Made by a program: the position numbers and the translations under genes. A stretch of DNA of 64,000 nt from Sabellastarte sp. h YS-2021 (taxonomy: Eukaryota > Annelida > Polychaeta > Sabellida > Sabellidae): contig OZ024931.1 of NCBI GenBank assembly GCA_964017235.1, positions 123,267,530 to 123,331,529 of the forward strand, written 5' to 3'. The notes below the pieces were generated by a model. It was not told the DNA's origin. It searched no databases and saw only the letters and a program-made list of their open reading frames with translations. Below, one piece after another: positions 22,593 through 33,423 of this stretch (positions are counted from its first letter, which is position 1; every line of letters starts with the position of its first letter).

Positions 22593-22776
22593 CCAGTTAT
22601 ACTGTGTACATGTTGGGAGGGCAGAAGAAACAAGAATATATATTTGGTCAAGGTTCTGTACTGTAAACTGCCCGCATTCCCATTTGATATCAAACCAGGA
22701 TTCAAACTCTGATTCACAGAGATGGGAGGTGATAGTATGTCTTACCTGCACTATCGCCACAGTGGTCCCTGAAAAA
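22593..22776 (-). mobile_element. SINE copy in intron 1, minus strand
   Basis: Reverse complement of the 20797 SINE: head CCACTGTGGCGATAGTGCAG, degenerate B-box, GTTTACAGTACAGAACCTTG and the TTCTGCCCTCCCAACATGTA body. It lies in intron 1, antisense to the gene. Confidence 0.8.
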
Positions 22777-22835
22777 TGAATTCAAATTACATTAAAGACA
22801 TATTTTTGCACAAAAAATATAACATTCCATCACTC

Positions 22836-25670
22836 TGAGGCATCTGCGTACCCGTACGTGTCCACGTCCGTGTGAACAACTTCTTCTCCAAAACTACATG
22901 ACCCAGAGACATGCTTTTTAAAAGATATCTTAACTATCGAGGATGATAAATCAAAAATTCATGCAGATCTACCTGTTTGTCTGTTCTCCAGAGCCATTAC
23001 AAGTGAGGTACCCCCACCCAAAGTGTGAAAATTTCAACACTTGATCACAATTTTCTCATTTTCTATTGAAGGGATTTTTCTCTTATCTTGCATATATGTA
23101 CTAGGCCACTAGTAGATTCACTTGTGTGAGTATCAGGCCTGGATCTTTCTTACATTTTTTTGAAATTTTTAAATAATTTTTAATACATTAAAATTCATGA
23201 AACCATGCACTAAATCACATATAACTTGAAAAGTATTGCATTTAGAACATTTTGTTTAAATATGTTTACTTTTTCCATAACTACAACATGGTGAATAACT
23301 TGGGTGTCTATCCCAATAGCTAAGTGAGTAATAGCTACTTTTTGACTTTTCAGTAACGTCCATAATGAGTAAAATCACTTGTAACTTGAAAGCTATTGCA
23401 TTTAGAGAATTTCGTATAAATATGTTATTCAGCTACTTTTGGGTCAGCTATAACATAATAAAATTTCAGACCTGTAGGTCATGGCATAGCTGAGTAATAG
23501 CTACTTTTAGGTTATCACTGTTGAGTAAATCACTTATAACTTGAAAAGTATTGCATTTAGAGTATTTACTTTCATATGTTATTCACCTAATATTTTGGGG
23601 TCAGCTATAACATAATAAAATTTCAGACCTGTAGCTTATTGCATAGCTGAGTAATAGGTACTTTGACATTATCACTGTTGAGTAAATCAGTTAGAAACTT
23701 AAAAACTATTACATTTAGAGTATATTCTTTAAATATGTTATTCACCTACTTTTGGATCAGCTATAACATTGCAAATTTGCAGACCTGTAGCTTATATCTT
23801 AGTTGAGCAATAACTATTTTCAGGTTATTGCTGTTGAGTAAATTACTTATAACTTGAAAACTATTGCATTTACAGAACTTTGTATAAATATGTTATACAG
23901 CAACTTTTTAGTCAGCTATAACATAGTAAAATTGCAGACCTGTAGCTCATGGCATAGCTGAGTAATAGCTACTTTCATGTTATCACTGTTGAGTAAAACA
24001 GTTGTCACTTAAAAACTATTGCATTTAGAGTATTTCGTTTGAATATGTTATTCACTTACTTTTCTGTCAGCTATAACATAGTGAATATGCAGACCTGTAG
24101 CTCATTGCAGAGGTGAGCAATAGCTAGTTTCAGAGTATAGCTGTTGAGTAAATCAGTTGTAACTTGAAAACTATTGCATTTAGAGTATTTTGTTTAAATA
24201 TGTTGTTCTTCTAATTTTTGGTCAGCTATAACATAGAAAAATAGCTACAGTATTTTGTCTAAATATGTTATTCATCTTTTCTGTCAGCTACAACATACTA
24301 AAATTACAGACCTGTAGCTCAGTTCATAGCTGAGCTATAGCTACTTTCAGGTTCTCACTGTTGAGTAAATCATTTGTAACTTCAAAACTAATGCATTTAC
24401 AGTAATTTGTTTAAATATGTTATTCAGCCACTTTTCAGTCAGCTATAACATAGTGAAATAGCAGACCTGTGGCTCATGTCATAGCTGAGCTATAGCTACT
24501 TTCAGAGTATAGCTGTTGAGTAAATCAGTTATAACTTGAAAACTATTGCATTTAGAGTATTTTGTTTAAATATGTTATTCACCTACTTTTTGATCAGCTA
24601 TAACATAGTAAAATTGCAGACTTGTAGTTCATTACACAGCTGAGCAATAGCTATTTTCAGGTTATCATTGTTGAGTAAATCAGTTGTAACTTGAAAACTG
24701 TTGCGTTAACAGTATTTTGTTTAAATATGTTATTCACCTAGTTATGGGTCAGCTATAACATAGTAAAATTACAGACCTTTAGTTCATCAGAAAGTGGAGC
24801 AAACTAGAAAACTATTGCATTTAGAGAATTTTGTTTAAATATGGTATTCACCTATCTATGAGTCAGCTATAACATAGTAAAATTGCGGACCTGTAGCTCA
24901 GTGCATAGCTGAGCTATTGCTACTTTCAGGTTCTCACTGTTGAGTAAATCATTTGTAACTTCAAAACTATTGCATTTACAATATTTTGTTTAAGTATGTT
25001 ATTCATCTACTTTTTTGTCAGCTATAACATAGTGAAATTACAGACCTGTGGCTCATGTCATAGCTGAGCTGTAGCTACTTTCAGAGTATAGCTGTTGAGT
25101 TAATCAGTTGTAACTTGAAAACTATTGCATTTAGAGTATTTTGTTTAAATATGTTATTCACCTACTTTTTGATCAGCTGATCTAGCTATGATCAGCGGTT
25201 CTCAATGTTTAGTAAATGAGCTGCAACTTGAAAACTATTGCATTAACAGTATTTTCTTTAAATATGTTATTTACCTAATTCAGGGTCAGCTATAACATAG
25301 TGAAATTGCAGACCTGTAGCTCATTGCAAAGCTGAGCAAGAGCTACTTTGAGGTTCACTGTTGAGTAAATCAGTGGTAACTCAAAAACTATTGCATATAC
25401 AGGATTTCATTAAAATATGTTATGCTGCTACTTGTGGGTCAGCTAAAACATAGTGAAATTACGGACCTGTAGCTCATTGTAAAGCTGAGCAATAACTACT
25501 TTGAGATTCTCACTTTTGAGTAAATGAGTTGTAACTTGAAAACTATTGAATAAAGAGTAATTTCTTTAAAAATGTTATTCACCTAATTCTGGGTCAGCTA
25601 TAACATAGTAAAATTGCAGACCTGTAGTTCATTACACAGCTGAGCAATAGCTATTTTCCACCTACATTTT
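22836..25670. repeat. Satellite array A in intron 1, about 155-bp monomer, about 16 copies
   Basis: A 5' module (about 22836-23150, with GTGTGAACAACTTCTTCTCC and a CCCAGAGACATGCTTTTTAA phrase) precedes roughly sixteen monomers. Each carries AACTTGAAAACTATTGCATT, ATATGTTATTCACCTACTTT, TCAGCTATAACATAGTAAAA, GCAGACCTGTAGCTCATTGC and CACTGTTGAGTAAATCAGTT; spacing of ATTGCATTTA is 160, 155 and 158 bp at the start. Several monomers are truncated. The same module and monomer recur at 49230-50300. It lies wholly inside intron 1. Confidence 0.92.
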
Positions 25671-25964
25671 ACACCTTAACAGTAAACTTGGTACTTTACT
25701 TCTGAATACCATTTACAGGGTACTTGGTACTTGGTACTTTACTTCTGAATACCATTTACAGGGCACAAATTTTGTGTACTTCTAATTTTCACTTTTACTC
25801 TGAAACTCAAAACACAGTCAGCTGACACAGAGCCCATTCACGGGCACTGATTGCTTGTTTTTAAATTGTCATGAATTTTTATTGGTTTTCCAATAAATTG
25901 TCAATGAAAGTAAGAAGATATGACAGTTTTTAAATTGTGATGAAATTATTCTACCTTTTACTAG

Positions 25965-26042
25965 GAGTCCACCAGGATTTGCATTTGCTGTGTACAAACA
26001 TCCAAAAGATGCTGAGTCTGCAGTCAGATATTTACATGGCAG
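25965..26042 (+). CDS. SR splicing factor, exon 2
   Basis: A 78-nt, phase-2-to-phase-2 exon bounded by a TTTTACTAG acceptor and a GCAAGT donor. It completes the Arg begun in exon 1 and encodes SPPGFAFAVYKHPKDAESAV followed by RYLHG. The SPPGFAFAVY stretch is RNP1 of the RRM, where SRSF3-type proteins have NPPGFAFVEF. The donor is a non-canonical GC: only splicing at CAG|GCAAGT continues in frame into exon 3, whereas use of the GT two codons downstream reaches a stop in exon 3 within a few codons. Confidence 0.9.
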
Positions 26043-26048
26043 GCAAGT
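26043..26048 (+). other. GC-AG intron donor (intron 2)
   Basis: GCAAGT after CAG is the standard form of the rare GC donor class. The intron ends at the ATTGCAG acceptor (26483-26489) and is 447 bp long. Confidence 0.8.
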
Positions 26049-26489
26049 CAAACCAACTCCTCTACAACTATTATAGACAAAGACAAGTCAATGTTCAGCA
26101 GATATTGCCAGATATATGTTAACTGCTTCATGGACATTTTACTGATGGTGTCCAGATCTCTCCGTCGGTCTGTTCTTCAGTGCCTCTCAAACTGGGGCGT
26201 ACCCTCTATTTTGTGAAAATTTTGTAACTGCAAAGTATCGGTTGCACAAAATGCTTATTGTAATGGGATCTCTGTAGGTTGTAAAGAACAGTACGAAACC
26301 CAAAGTTCTGTACTGTAAGTTTACATTGAGTACTGATATGTTGATAAATTTAATATAATTAGAAACTAACGAGTAAATGTCCAGTTTACAGAATACCATT
26401 TAATCAAAAACTTTTCACTTTTCTTATGTACAAGTACATTTGTAATGTGATTTAAGTTTGTTCAATTCTTTATGGCATGTCAATTGCAG

Positions 26490-26594
26490 AAGTCTGTGTG
26501 GTAGACGTGTACGTGTGGAACATGCAATGCCATACGAGGAGAAGAGACGAGCTCCACCTCCACCAGCCAGGTATTCTGGCCATTCAAGGTACAG
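26490..26594 (+). CDS. SR splicing factor, exon 3
   Basis: A 105-nt exon from TTGCAG to a GTGAGG donor. It finishes the RRM with SLCGRRVRVEHAMPYEEKRR, the family's fourth beta strand (compare the CGxRVRVE of SRSF3), then a linker with APPPPARYSGHSRYR rich in Pro and Arg. Phase 2 is kept at the 3' boundary. A run of Arg/Pro like this leads into the RS domain in family members, but no RS-coding exon is visible in the remaining 37 kb, so the next exon is distant or lost. No CCHC knuckle appears in this exon. Confidence 0.88.
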
Positions 26595-26969
26595 GTGAGG
26601 CCTTTAATGTTTAATTATCTTTATCCTTCCTCGGAATGATATCCAATGTATAATTCATTTTGGATATAAGTTAGCAGTGGGAATCATTGCACTGAAACAG
26701 CAAACCAAATAATGAGATCAGAATTTTCTAACTGTTGTTTCTGACACTTGTAATGTACTAATAACATCTACATAATGATCTCAGAAATACACTGAGAGAG
26801 GATCTTTGAACATCTTCTTATAAAGTAAAGATTATGTGAACAGGTTTTTACTTCATGACAAAAACTAATAGCACATGAACCAATGCCCATTGTATTGTTA
26901 TGACTTAGTCTAACAGAAACAGGGTTGGGACTGATACAGCTAACGATAATCAAATAAAAATACATTTGT

Positions 26970-28480
26970 TACCCCACAGCCCTTAAGGGCTGTCAGGGTA
27001 TTGTTTTCACCCATGGTGTCCGGATGGGTGCATGGGTGGGCGGGCAGCGGGAAGAAGTTTGTCTGGCCTGTATCTCGGAAACCATAAGATGTAGGAAGCT
27101 GATACATGGTAGTGACATTGGTTAGGGGGTGTAGGTGTGCAACGTCACAGTATGACCTTGATTTGACCTTTGACCTTGCTGTAGTGACTTTGAGTTTGAA
27201 AATCTTGTCCGGGCTATATATATCTCGGAAACTGTAAGGTGTAGGAAGTTGATACTTGGTAGGGACATTGGTTAGGTGGTGTAGGTGTGCAACGTCATGG
27301 TGTGATCTTGATTTGACCTTTGACCTTGCTGTAGTGACCTTGACCTATAAAATCTTGTCTGGTTATATCTCAGAAACCGTAAGGTGTAGGAAGTTGACAC
27401 TTGGTAGGAACATTGGTTAGGGGGTGTAGGTGTGCAACGTCATGGTGTGACCTTGATTTGACCTTTGACCTTGCTGTAGTGACCTTGACCTATAAAATCT
27501 TGTCCAGGCTATATCTTGGAAACTGTAAGGTGTAGGAAGTTGATACTTGGAAGGAACATTGGTTAGGGGGTGTAGGTGTGCAATGTTCATGGTGTGACCT
27601 TGACTTGACCTTTGACCTTGCTGTTGTGACCATGACCATTAAAATTTTGTCCGGGCTATATCTCGGAAACTGTAAGGTGTAGGAAGTGAGGATACTTGGT
27701 AGGGACATTGGTTATGGGGTGTACGTGTGCAACATCATGGTGTGACCTTGATTTGACCTTTGATCTTTCCGTGGTGTCCTTGACCTATAAAATCTTGTCT
27801 GGGCTATATCTCGGCAACCGTAAGGTGTAGGAAGTTGATACTTGGTTGGGACATTGGCTAGGGTGTTGATGTAAAACGTCATGGTGTAACCTTGACTTGA
27901 CCTTTGACCTTGCATATCTGATGCTATTTTATCTCTCTACGGGGATATCTGATACTATTTTATCTCTGTTATATCTCTCTTTTATCTTTTTACTTGAATC
28001 TTGGTTGTTGCACCTTTGGGTGTCTTTTGATGTATATTAAGCACTGTTAAAGTCATATTAGAATTCATTAACCATTTTACTTTTGCAACTTCCCATTTTT
28101 ACAAAATGGTATTGCAACAAGTGAGCCACGGGTTTTGCCCCAACTCCACATAAAAGCATGTATTGCCACATCTGTATGTATGGGTAATATTCAAAACATT
28201 GAAACCATAATTCGACCATAGAAATGAATATCAAAATGGGAGAAGTCTTAGAGCTTCATAATTTTTAAGTTTAATGAATTGACCGGTTTAAATACTTAAT
28301 CTTTACATGCAGTTTCTTTTTCTTAGATGTAATTTTCTCTACTTAAACATTATTTGGACACTGACACTGCTCTGAAAGTTTCCCGTTCTGTGTACTGTTT
28401 CAATACTTCAATATCTCATGGTGTTGAAAACTATTTCCCCAGACTGTGTGGTAGGGGCATCGCTGATGCTATTTTTTTCA
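26970..28480. mobile_element. Helentron-like element H4, copy 1, with array B
   Basis: The 5' end is a hairpin at 26970-27000 (TACCCCACAGCCC...GGGCTGTCAGGGTA around a TTAA turn). Then come about six monomers of roughly 147 bp, each with TATATCTCGGAAAC, GATACTTGGTAGGGACATTG, GGTGTAGGTGTGCAACGTCA and TTGACCTTTGACCTTGC. The 3' module ends with CTGTGTGGTA (28444), the inverse of the 5' outer arm, then a hairpin GGGGCATCGCTGATGCTAT and a T run. The same 3' module is at 51890-52010. No protein is encoded. It sits in intron 3 or downstream of the SR gene. Confidence 0.75.
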
Positions 28481-28683
28481 AACTTCAAATACAGATACTA
28501 ACACATCAATTTCTACAAGCACCAAATGCACATATGTCAAATGCAAGAACAAATACAAATATGATTCACTTAAATATTTACACAAAATACATTGTAATTC
28601 ATAAAGTAACACAGTTACACAGGAAGCTATTTAAAAGTTTAAATCTTTAAAAATATAATTCTTAGAAGCTATGAATATTTTGT

Positions 28684-29051
28684 ATATATGTTGTGACAGA
28701 ACTTAAAATTTGACAGAAAAATTGACAGGAAATTAACTCAAGTAATTAACTTGATCAAATGACAAAAACCTACTCAGGCACATATTAAAAACCTAAACCT
28801 ACTCAAGAAGCCTACAACAATAAAGAAAGTTTAGGTGCTGGTGTAGAGATCAAAATATACCAGAACAGGTAATTATAAGCAGATCACAGAGAGATCAACT
28901 ACTCAAGGGGGGGGGGGGATTTTAAAATACGTGTGTCGAAAAGTTTAACTTAAAATTTTAAGTTCTGTGAATAGAACATGGAATTTTAAATTCTGTCCAC
29001 AGATTTGAATTTAAAATTCTGTCAAATTTTAAGTTCTGTCGCTACATATAT
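28684..29051. mobile_element. Inverted-repeat element (MITE-like), 368 bp
   Basis: GACAGAACTTAAAATTTGAC at 28695 is mirrored at 29020-29040; with the outer TATATATGT the arms are about 33 bp with two or three mismatches. Internal copies of TTTAAATTCTGTC and a G10 run (28909) are present. No transposase. The boundaries could be TA-flanked, as in mariner-type elements, but this is not certain. Confidence 0.75.
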
Positions 29052-29054
29052 ATG

Positions 29055-29364
29055 TCACAGTAAATCTGCAAAATCAGTAAAAATGTGTAGTTACTGGTCT
29101 ATTGCCTCAGTTATTTCTCAGGTTTTGGGATTGGAGTTTCTGTAAATATGAGAAATGAAACTTGGGATTCACTAGTTGTATATAAATATACATAAAATTT
29201 GACAAATGTTAACTGTACAATCAATAAGTTTACTTCATTTAATAGCAATTTTACTTTATCATTTAAGAAATTTAAAATGATTTACACTGAAACAACTTTG
29301 AATATATTCTTGAAGAATCTATTGTTAACCAGAGATTTTCAGTAAGTAGTATCTTTAATTTATT
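29055..29364 (-). mobile_element. Fragment of the palindrome-ended family
   Basis: The start (ACAGTAAATCTGCAAAATCA) matches 36831, and 29280-29345 is the reverse complement of 37662-37740 (TTAACAATAGATTCTTCAAG). It is a shorter, rearranged copy of the element at 36830-38318, truncated where the next element begins. Confidence 0.7.
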
Positions 29365-29589
29365 ATATCCCCAGACGAAAGTCGGGGATATATTGGATTC
29401 AGGTCCGTCGCGCCGCCGCCGCCGCCGCCGCCGCCGTAGAAATTTCCTTGTGGACGCGATACCTCAAAAACAAATTAATTTTTTTTTTTCAAACTTGGTA
29501 CACATGTTAAGGGTGCCCAAAGGAAGATCCCTATTTTAAGGTGACCTTAAACTCCCAGTAAAAAAGAACTTATGGCCACCTTAAGGTCA

Positions 29590-31420
29590 GAAATTGGACT
29601 TTTGGCCACTTAGAGCCCTGTAGGTCACAAACTATGATGCTCAGCTGGCTGAAATTTTACCTGACAACACATTAATATGTTCTTAGTACATGTGCCGAAA
29701 ATCACGACTTTAAGTTGAGGAGAAAATTGTCTTTGAGGCCCATAAATACCCCCACTTAGGGATTTTTTGCTATACTTTTCACATATTTTGCCCTATAATT
29801 TGGAAGTGGTAATTCTGATGAGTCTCAAACTGTGCTAGGTATAACTTTGATATGTAATCCTTGTCTGTAGAAAATTTTAGGGCTGTAGGTTTACCCAAAG
29901 GGGTCGACTTAAGGTCTCAAAAGTGCCCACAGAGACCCAATTTATGCACTTTTTGCCACTTTCAAGCACTGTAGCTTTCAAACTATGTCTCTCATCTAAG
30001 TTAAATATCATCTGGGAATATATCTATGTGTTTTCTTATATGTGCCCCAACATTTAGGCCTTTAATAGACAGTTAACCTGTGTATCAGGACCATAAACAC
30101 CCACCCGAGTGACCCTTATAAGACATTTTTCACATCTTTTTCCCTGTAACTTGGAAATGGTAAGTCTGAGAAGTTTCAAACTGTATTAGATATATATTCT
30201 GTGTGTAATCTTAGTATGTAACAGATTTTAAGTCTGAAGCTTTAATTTTGAAGGTCAAATTGAGGTCTCTAAAAGGCTCCCAAAGACCCAATATTTGGAC
30301 TTTTTGCTACTTTTAAGCCCTGTGAATGTCAAACTATGTGACTGATAGAGCTCAAATCCTATCTGGGAAGATATTAGTATGTTATTTATATATGTGCCAA
30401 AAATTAAGGCTTTAAGAAGACATTTAACCTGTGTATGAGGACCATAAATCCCCACCCGAGTGACCATTTTTAGACATTTTTCACATATTTTGCCCTGTAA
30501 CTTGGAAATGGTAAGTCTAAGAAGTTTCAAACTGTATTAGATGCATATTCTATGTGTAATCTTAGTATGTGACAAATTTTAAGTCTGAAGCTTTAATTTG
30601 AAGGCCACATTTAGGTCTCTAGAAGGCCCCATAAAGACCCAGTATTTGGACTTTTTGCCAATTTTAAGGCCTTTGACTGTTAAACTATGTGACTGATAGA
30701 GCTGAAATCTCATCTGGGAATACATTATTATGTTCTTTTTACATGTGCCAAAAATCAAGGCTTCAAGTAGACATTTAACCTGTGTATGAGGACCTTAAAC
30801 ACCCACCTGAGTGACCCTTTTAAGACATTTTTCACATATTTTGCTCTGTAACTTGGAAATGGTAAGTCTGAGAAGTTTCAAACTTTATTAGATACATATT
30901 CTATGTGTAATCTTAGTATGTAACAAATTTTAAGTCTGAAGCTTTAATTTGAAAGCCACATCGAGATCTCTAAAAGGCCCACAGAGACCCAATATTTGGA
31001 CTTTTTGCCACCTTTAAGCCCTGTGACTGTTAAACTATGTGATTGATGGAGCTGAAATCCCATCTGGGAATGCATTATTATGTCCTTTTTACATATGGCG
31101 AAAATCAAGGTTTTTAGTAGACATTTAACCTGTGTATGAGGGCCATAGACACTCGCCCAAGTGCCTTTTTGGACATTTTTTCCGTATTTTGCCCTGTTAT
31201 TTGGAAATGCTTAGTGTGACAAGTCTTAAACTGTATTATATATAATTTTTGTTTGTTATGTATGTCCCCCAAAAAGTTTCAGATCTGTAGTTTAATTGCT
31301 AAGGTCTCTTTAACAATTGTAAAATGCCCACAGAAACCCAATTTATGGACATTATGCCACTTTAAAGCCCAGTAACTGTCAAACTATGTGGGTTATAGAG
31401 CTGAAATCTTTGAATTTTTA
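29590..31420. repeat. 350-bp tandem array inside H2, about five units
   Basis: CCTGTGTATGAGGACC recurs at 30078, 30428, 30779 and 31129 with a diverged first unit near 29728, exactly 350-bp spacing. Each unit has two related halves, each with a 'CTGTAACTTGGAAATGG' or 'CTGTGACTGTCAAACTATG' phrase, suggesting a dimerised 175-bp ancestor. Confidence 0.9.
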
Positions 31421-31513
31421 AAAGGAAATGCCTGTCTATTTAAATTTTGAATATTAATAATGTTATGGCTATCTTAGTCTTTTAAGAACTTATTTTTGTG
31501 TGTTATACCTCTG

Positions 31514-32641
31514 CTTGCTGAGTTTTTAACTTTTTAAAATGAAACTGGTTAAACGCCGGTTAAACATATTCAAGTAGACAAAATGGACACTTTAAGTGAG
31601 CTTTAAGTCCCAATATTAATGAAATTATATCCGTATGTAGTAAAACTAGGGGATTTTTAACCCTCAACTAGCCCAGTTTTATTCAACTTGCCTCAGTTAA
31701 TTTTGACACAGCTCCTACAGTTATGAACTCATTTCAGTTGATAATCACATACTTAAAATTCTCAATTCTTTTTGTATTTGAGTACCCCTTTTATATAGAT
31801 TGTTTGTTTACCATTTTTGCTGTAGCACTCCATCTCTTTGAGAGAACATGTAAACTGTGTAAAAAAGATGTAGAAGATGAGATACATTTTGTTTGTGTTT
31901 GTCCAGCTTTAGAGCTGATTCGTATGAAATATTTCAAAATTTTAAATATAGATAAATCGAATTATTAATAGATCAATTATCAAGGGTATTAACTCATATG
32001 AATGTCAATATGGTTATTAATTTTATTTTTGATTTGTGGCAAGAAAGAAAAAGTAAATTATATTGTTAATTTTTATGTATTGAATTGCTGTCTTTATTTA
32101 CTGTATCTTACCTCAAAATATGTTTGCTCTGTTTGTTATTAACTCTCTATTTAAAGTGACTTATAAGCCCATATAGGGCTGGGTATTACTTCAATAGTTT
32201 TTGTATAATCCTTGTCAACATAATACATGTCACTATAATAAACTAATAAACTAAACTAAGTCCCAACCCACATCCCCCACCCGGATTCCCCCCACCCACC
32301 TCTGCTTGCTGAGTTTTTCACTTTTTAAAATGAAACTGGTGAAACATATTGAAGTAGACAAAATGGACACTTTAAGTGAGCTTTAAGTCCCAATATTAAT
32401 GAAATTATATCCTTATGTAGTAAAACTAGGGGATTTTTAACCCTCAACTAGCCCAGTTTTATTCAACTTGCCTCAGTTAATTTTGGCACAGCTCCTACAG
32501 TTATGAACTCATTTCAGTTGATAATCACATACTTAAAATTCTCAATTCTTTTTGTATTTGAGTACCCCTTTTATATAGATTGTTTGTTTACCATTTATGC
32601 TCAACCCACATCCCCCACCCGGATTCCCCCCACCCACCTCT
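31514..32641. repeat. Internal duplication in H2, one copy holding a LINE fragment
   Basis: Sequence 31514-31825 is repeated almost exactly at 32300-32601, and the C-rich phrase ACCCACATCCCCCACCCGG follows both (32265 and 32605). The first copy is interrupted at 31826 by a LINE 3' fragment; the second is uninterrupted. Confidence 0.9.
31826..32264 (+). mobile_element. 5'-truncated LINE 3' end
   Basis: Encodes the tail of a LINE ORF2 with the Cys/His motif CKLCKKDVEDEIHFVCVCPAL (shown here by its positions 31848-31910) and ends in a TAATAAACTAATAAACTAAA tail. The type is CR1/L2- or RTE-like; too little remains to decide. The neighbouring duplicate at 32601 is the empty site. Confidence 0.75.
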
Positions 32642-33423
32642 GGGACCTCCAGCTATATTGAGTGACACTAAATAAACAAAGGTATTTAATGATATCAGAT
32701 GAGAAACAAAGAACTCAATGGGGTTGCAGATCTTGTGTAATAGTGAGAGAGGTGTGGAGAAGGGGAGAGGGGTGGGGGTGGGAGGTGGTGGGCTTCATTA
32801 CATATAACACAAAGGGGAGTCAGAACTGAGATTGTGTCACATATTTAGGTTGCATATATATGGACCACATATATAGGTATAGAGGAAATGAATAACTGAA
32901 AACAATTTGCAAATTCTAAAAATAATATAATAAAATAATAATATAAATAATTTTTTTTAAAATAATATTTTATTTGTGAACAAATATAGAAACAGATATG
33001 CGCTTTTGGGATTATGAATTTTTGAATGGACATTGAATCATCAATCATTTAAATACTTTGAAGGAAGATTGAAAAGTATGATGAGTTGAGTTAAAAATAA
33101 TATTTTATTTGTCAACAAATATAGAAACAGATATGCTCTTTTGGGATTATTATTTTAGAATGGACATTCAATCATCAATCATTTAAATACTTTGAAAATA
33201 GGTTTAGAGTTATCATTGCAGGAAGATTGAAAATATAATTTGAGTTATGTATTCGGCGTCTGGGGATACACCATCTTCCTTGGAAGATATAAACAGAGTA
33301 GATGGATGTGCTGAAGTTCATATAATAATGGGTAATTATGTTTTTAAAAATTCCCGATCAAAACCTGTGGCGTGAGTGATGACCTGTCTGGGGATATGTT
33401 GGCGCCGAGTTGGCCCAATCTAG

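Larger units (their letters stand above)
29365..33423. mobile_element. Helentron-like element H2 (about 4.06 kb)
   Basis: The 5' hairpin at 29365-29391 (ATATCCCCAGAC / GTCGGGGATAT around GAAA) is followed by a (CCG)n run. Its outer arm recurs inverted near the 3' end as GTCTGGGGATAT (33386-33397). The 3' end is a hairpin TTGGCGCC/GGCCCAA with TCTAG and then T. The interior has a 350-bp tandem array, an internal duplication and a LINE fragment. No protein-coding region is present. The termini fit the Helentron/HINE plan. A second copy of the 3' part lies at 52781-55121. Confidence 0.72.

Noticed and set aside
22836-25670. CRISPR-like regular array
   Set aside because: There are no unique spacers; whole 155-bp monomers repeat, and the context is eukaryotic satellite.
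28354-28650. ORF sharing the TDTALKVSRS segment with 51767-52024
   Set aside because: The similarity is explained by the shared 3' module of the H4 elements; the flanking frame is lost between copies.
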